NCBI GenBank assembly: GCA_020027645.1
Contig: JAHKKM010000013.1
Location: forward strand, 1-33,569
DNA from: Pseudomonadota bacterium
Lineage (GTDB): Bacteria; Pseudomonadota; Gammaproteobacteria; Steroidobacterales; Woeseiaceae
DNA: 33,569 nucleotides
Direction of reading: 5' to 3'
In this document: positions 33,484 to 33,569 of the stretch, in pieces
How positions within the stretch are numbered: position 1 is the stretch's first letter
Layout of the letters: each line of letters opens with the position of its first letter
Program-made: the position numbers and the translations under genes
Notes under the pieces: generated by a model
Told to the model about the DNA's origin: nothing
Databases searched by the model: none
Seen by the model: only the letters and a program-made list of their open reading frames with translations

Positions 33484-33569
33484 ACACCGACACCGAGAGC
33501 TGGGTCCGGACCCGGGAGGGCAAGGTCGGCTATCGTAAACCAGTGGACGCCGGCACTGACTACTGGCAC
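33480..33569 (+). CDS. Possible start of a gene truncated by the window edge
   Basis: A GTG overlaps the EamA stop by four bases (GTGA) and opens a frame that stays open to the end of the window (30 codons, NTDTESWVRTREGKVGYRKP and on). The coupled start and the hydrophilic, balanced composition suggest a real gene, but too little is present to identify it. The ATG frame at 33476 closes after 20 codons and is not likely. Confidence 0.4.
   Translation, partial: MNTDTESWVRTREGKVGYRKPVDAGTDYWH

Overview
The window looks like chromosomal DNA from a GC-rich, Gram-negative gammaproteobacterium. It carries lipoprotein signals, a PlpD-type outer-membrane patatin, an ExbB/ExbD motor, NADP-type isocitrate dehydrogenase with the phosphorylatable serine, and proBA and ilv genes of proteobacterial type. 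The gene mix resembles uncultured marine or sediment lineages such as Woeseiaceae-like bacteria, but that placement is inference from protein flavour only. I see no tRNA, rRNA, CRISPR array, phage or transposase gene.

Region 1 (1-9890) is a nine-gene minus-strand envelope machine, preceded in the same run by a TlpA-type thioredoxin. In transcription order it encodes the thioredoxin, a coiled-coil exported protein, two large periplasmic TPR proteins, a TPR lipoprotein, a small exported protein, one ExbB/TolQ-type channel, two ExbD-type subunits, and a TonB-like protein with an AgmX/PglI-type C-terminal domain. One ExbB, two ExbDs, several TPR proteins and an AgmX-like transducer recall the Agl-Glt motor of Myxococcus gliding. 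The two ExbDs differ at the proton-carrying position (Asn versus Asp). The operon ends at a cluster of three REP-like palindromes (76-194).

Region 2 (9891-15600) holds a 413-base gap with a tandem terminator, then apbE (minus). Its start overlaps head-to-head with lemA (plus). lemA is followed by an M48 membrane metallopeptidase with a long C-terminal extension, an exported SYLF/Ysc84 lipid-binding protein, a 15-base triplicated repeat, and a small lipoprotein on the minus strand.

Region 3 (15781-24503) has an LplT-like MFS/PlsC acyltransferase fusion. It also has a 1355-residue membrane-anchored AAA/STAND-like ATPase, whose outer part has about 14 WD40-like blades interrupted by a proprotein-convertase P-domain. 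A small conserved-looking ORF and a patatin/beta-barrel (type Vd) protein follow. The ATPase/P-domain/WD40 protein is the most unusual single gene.

Region 4 (24670-33569) is core metabolism: icd (plus); a compact minus-strand operon ilvN-proB-proA-glpD; the acetolactate synthase large subunit divergent from its own small subunit across 154 bases containing a perfect 15-base palindrome; an EamA-type exporter; and the start of an unidentified gene running off the window.
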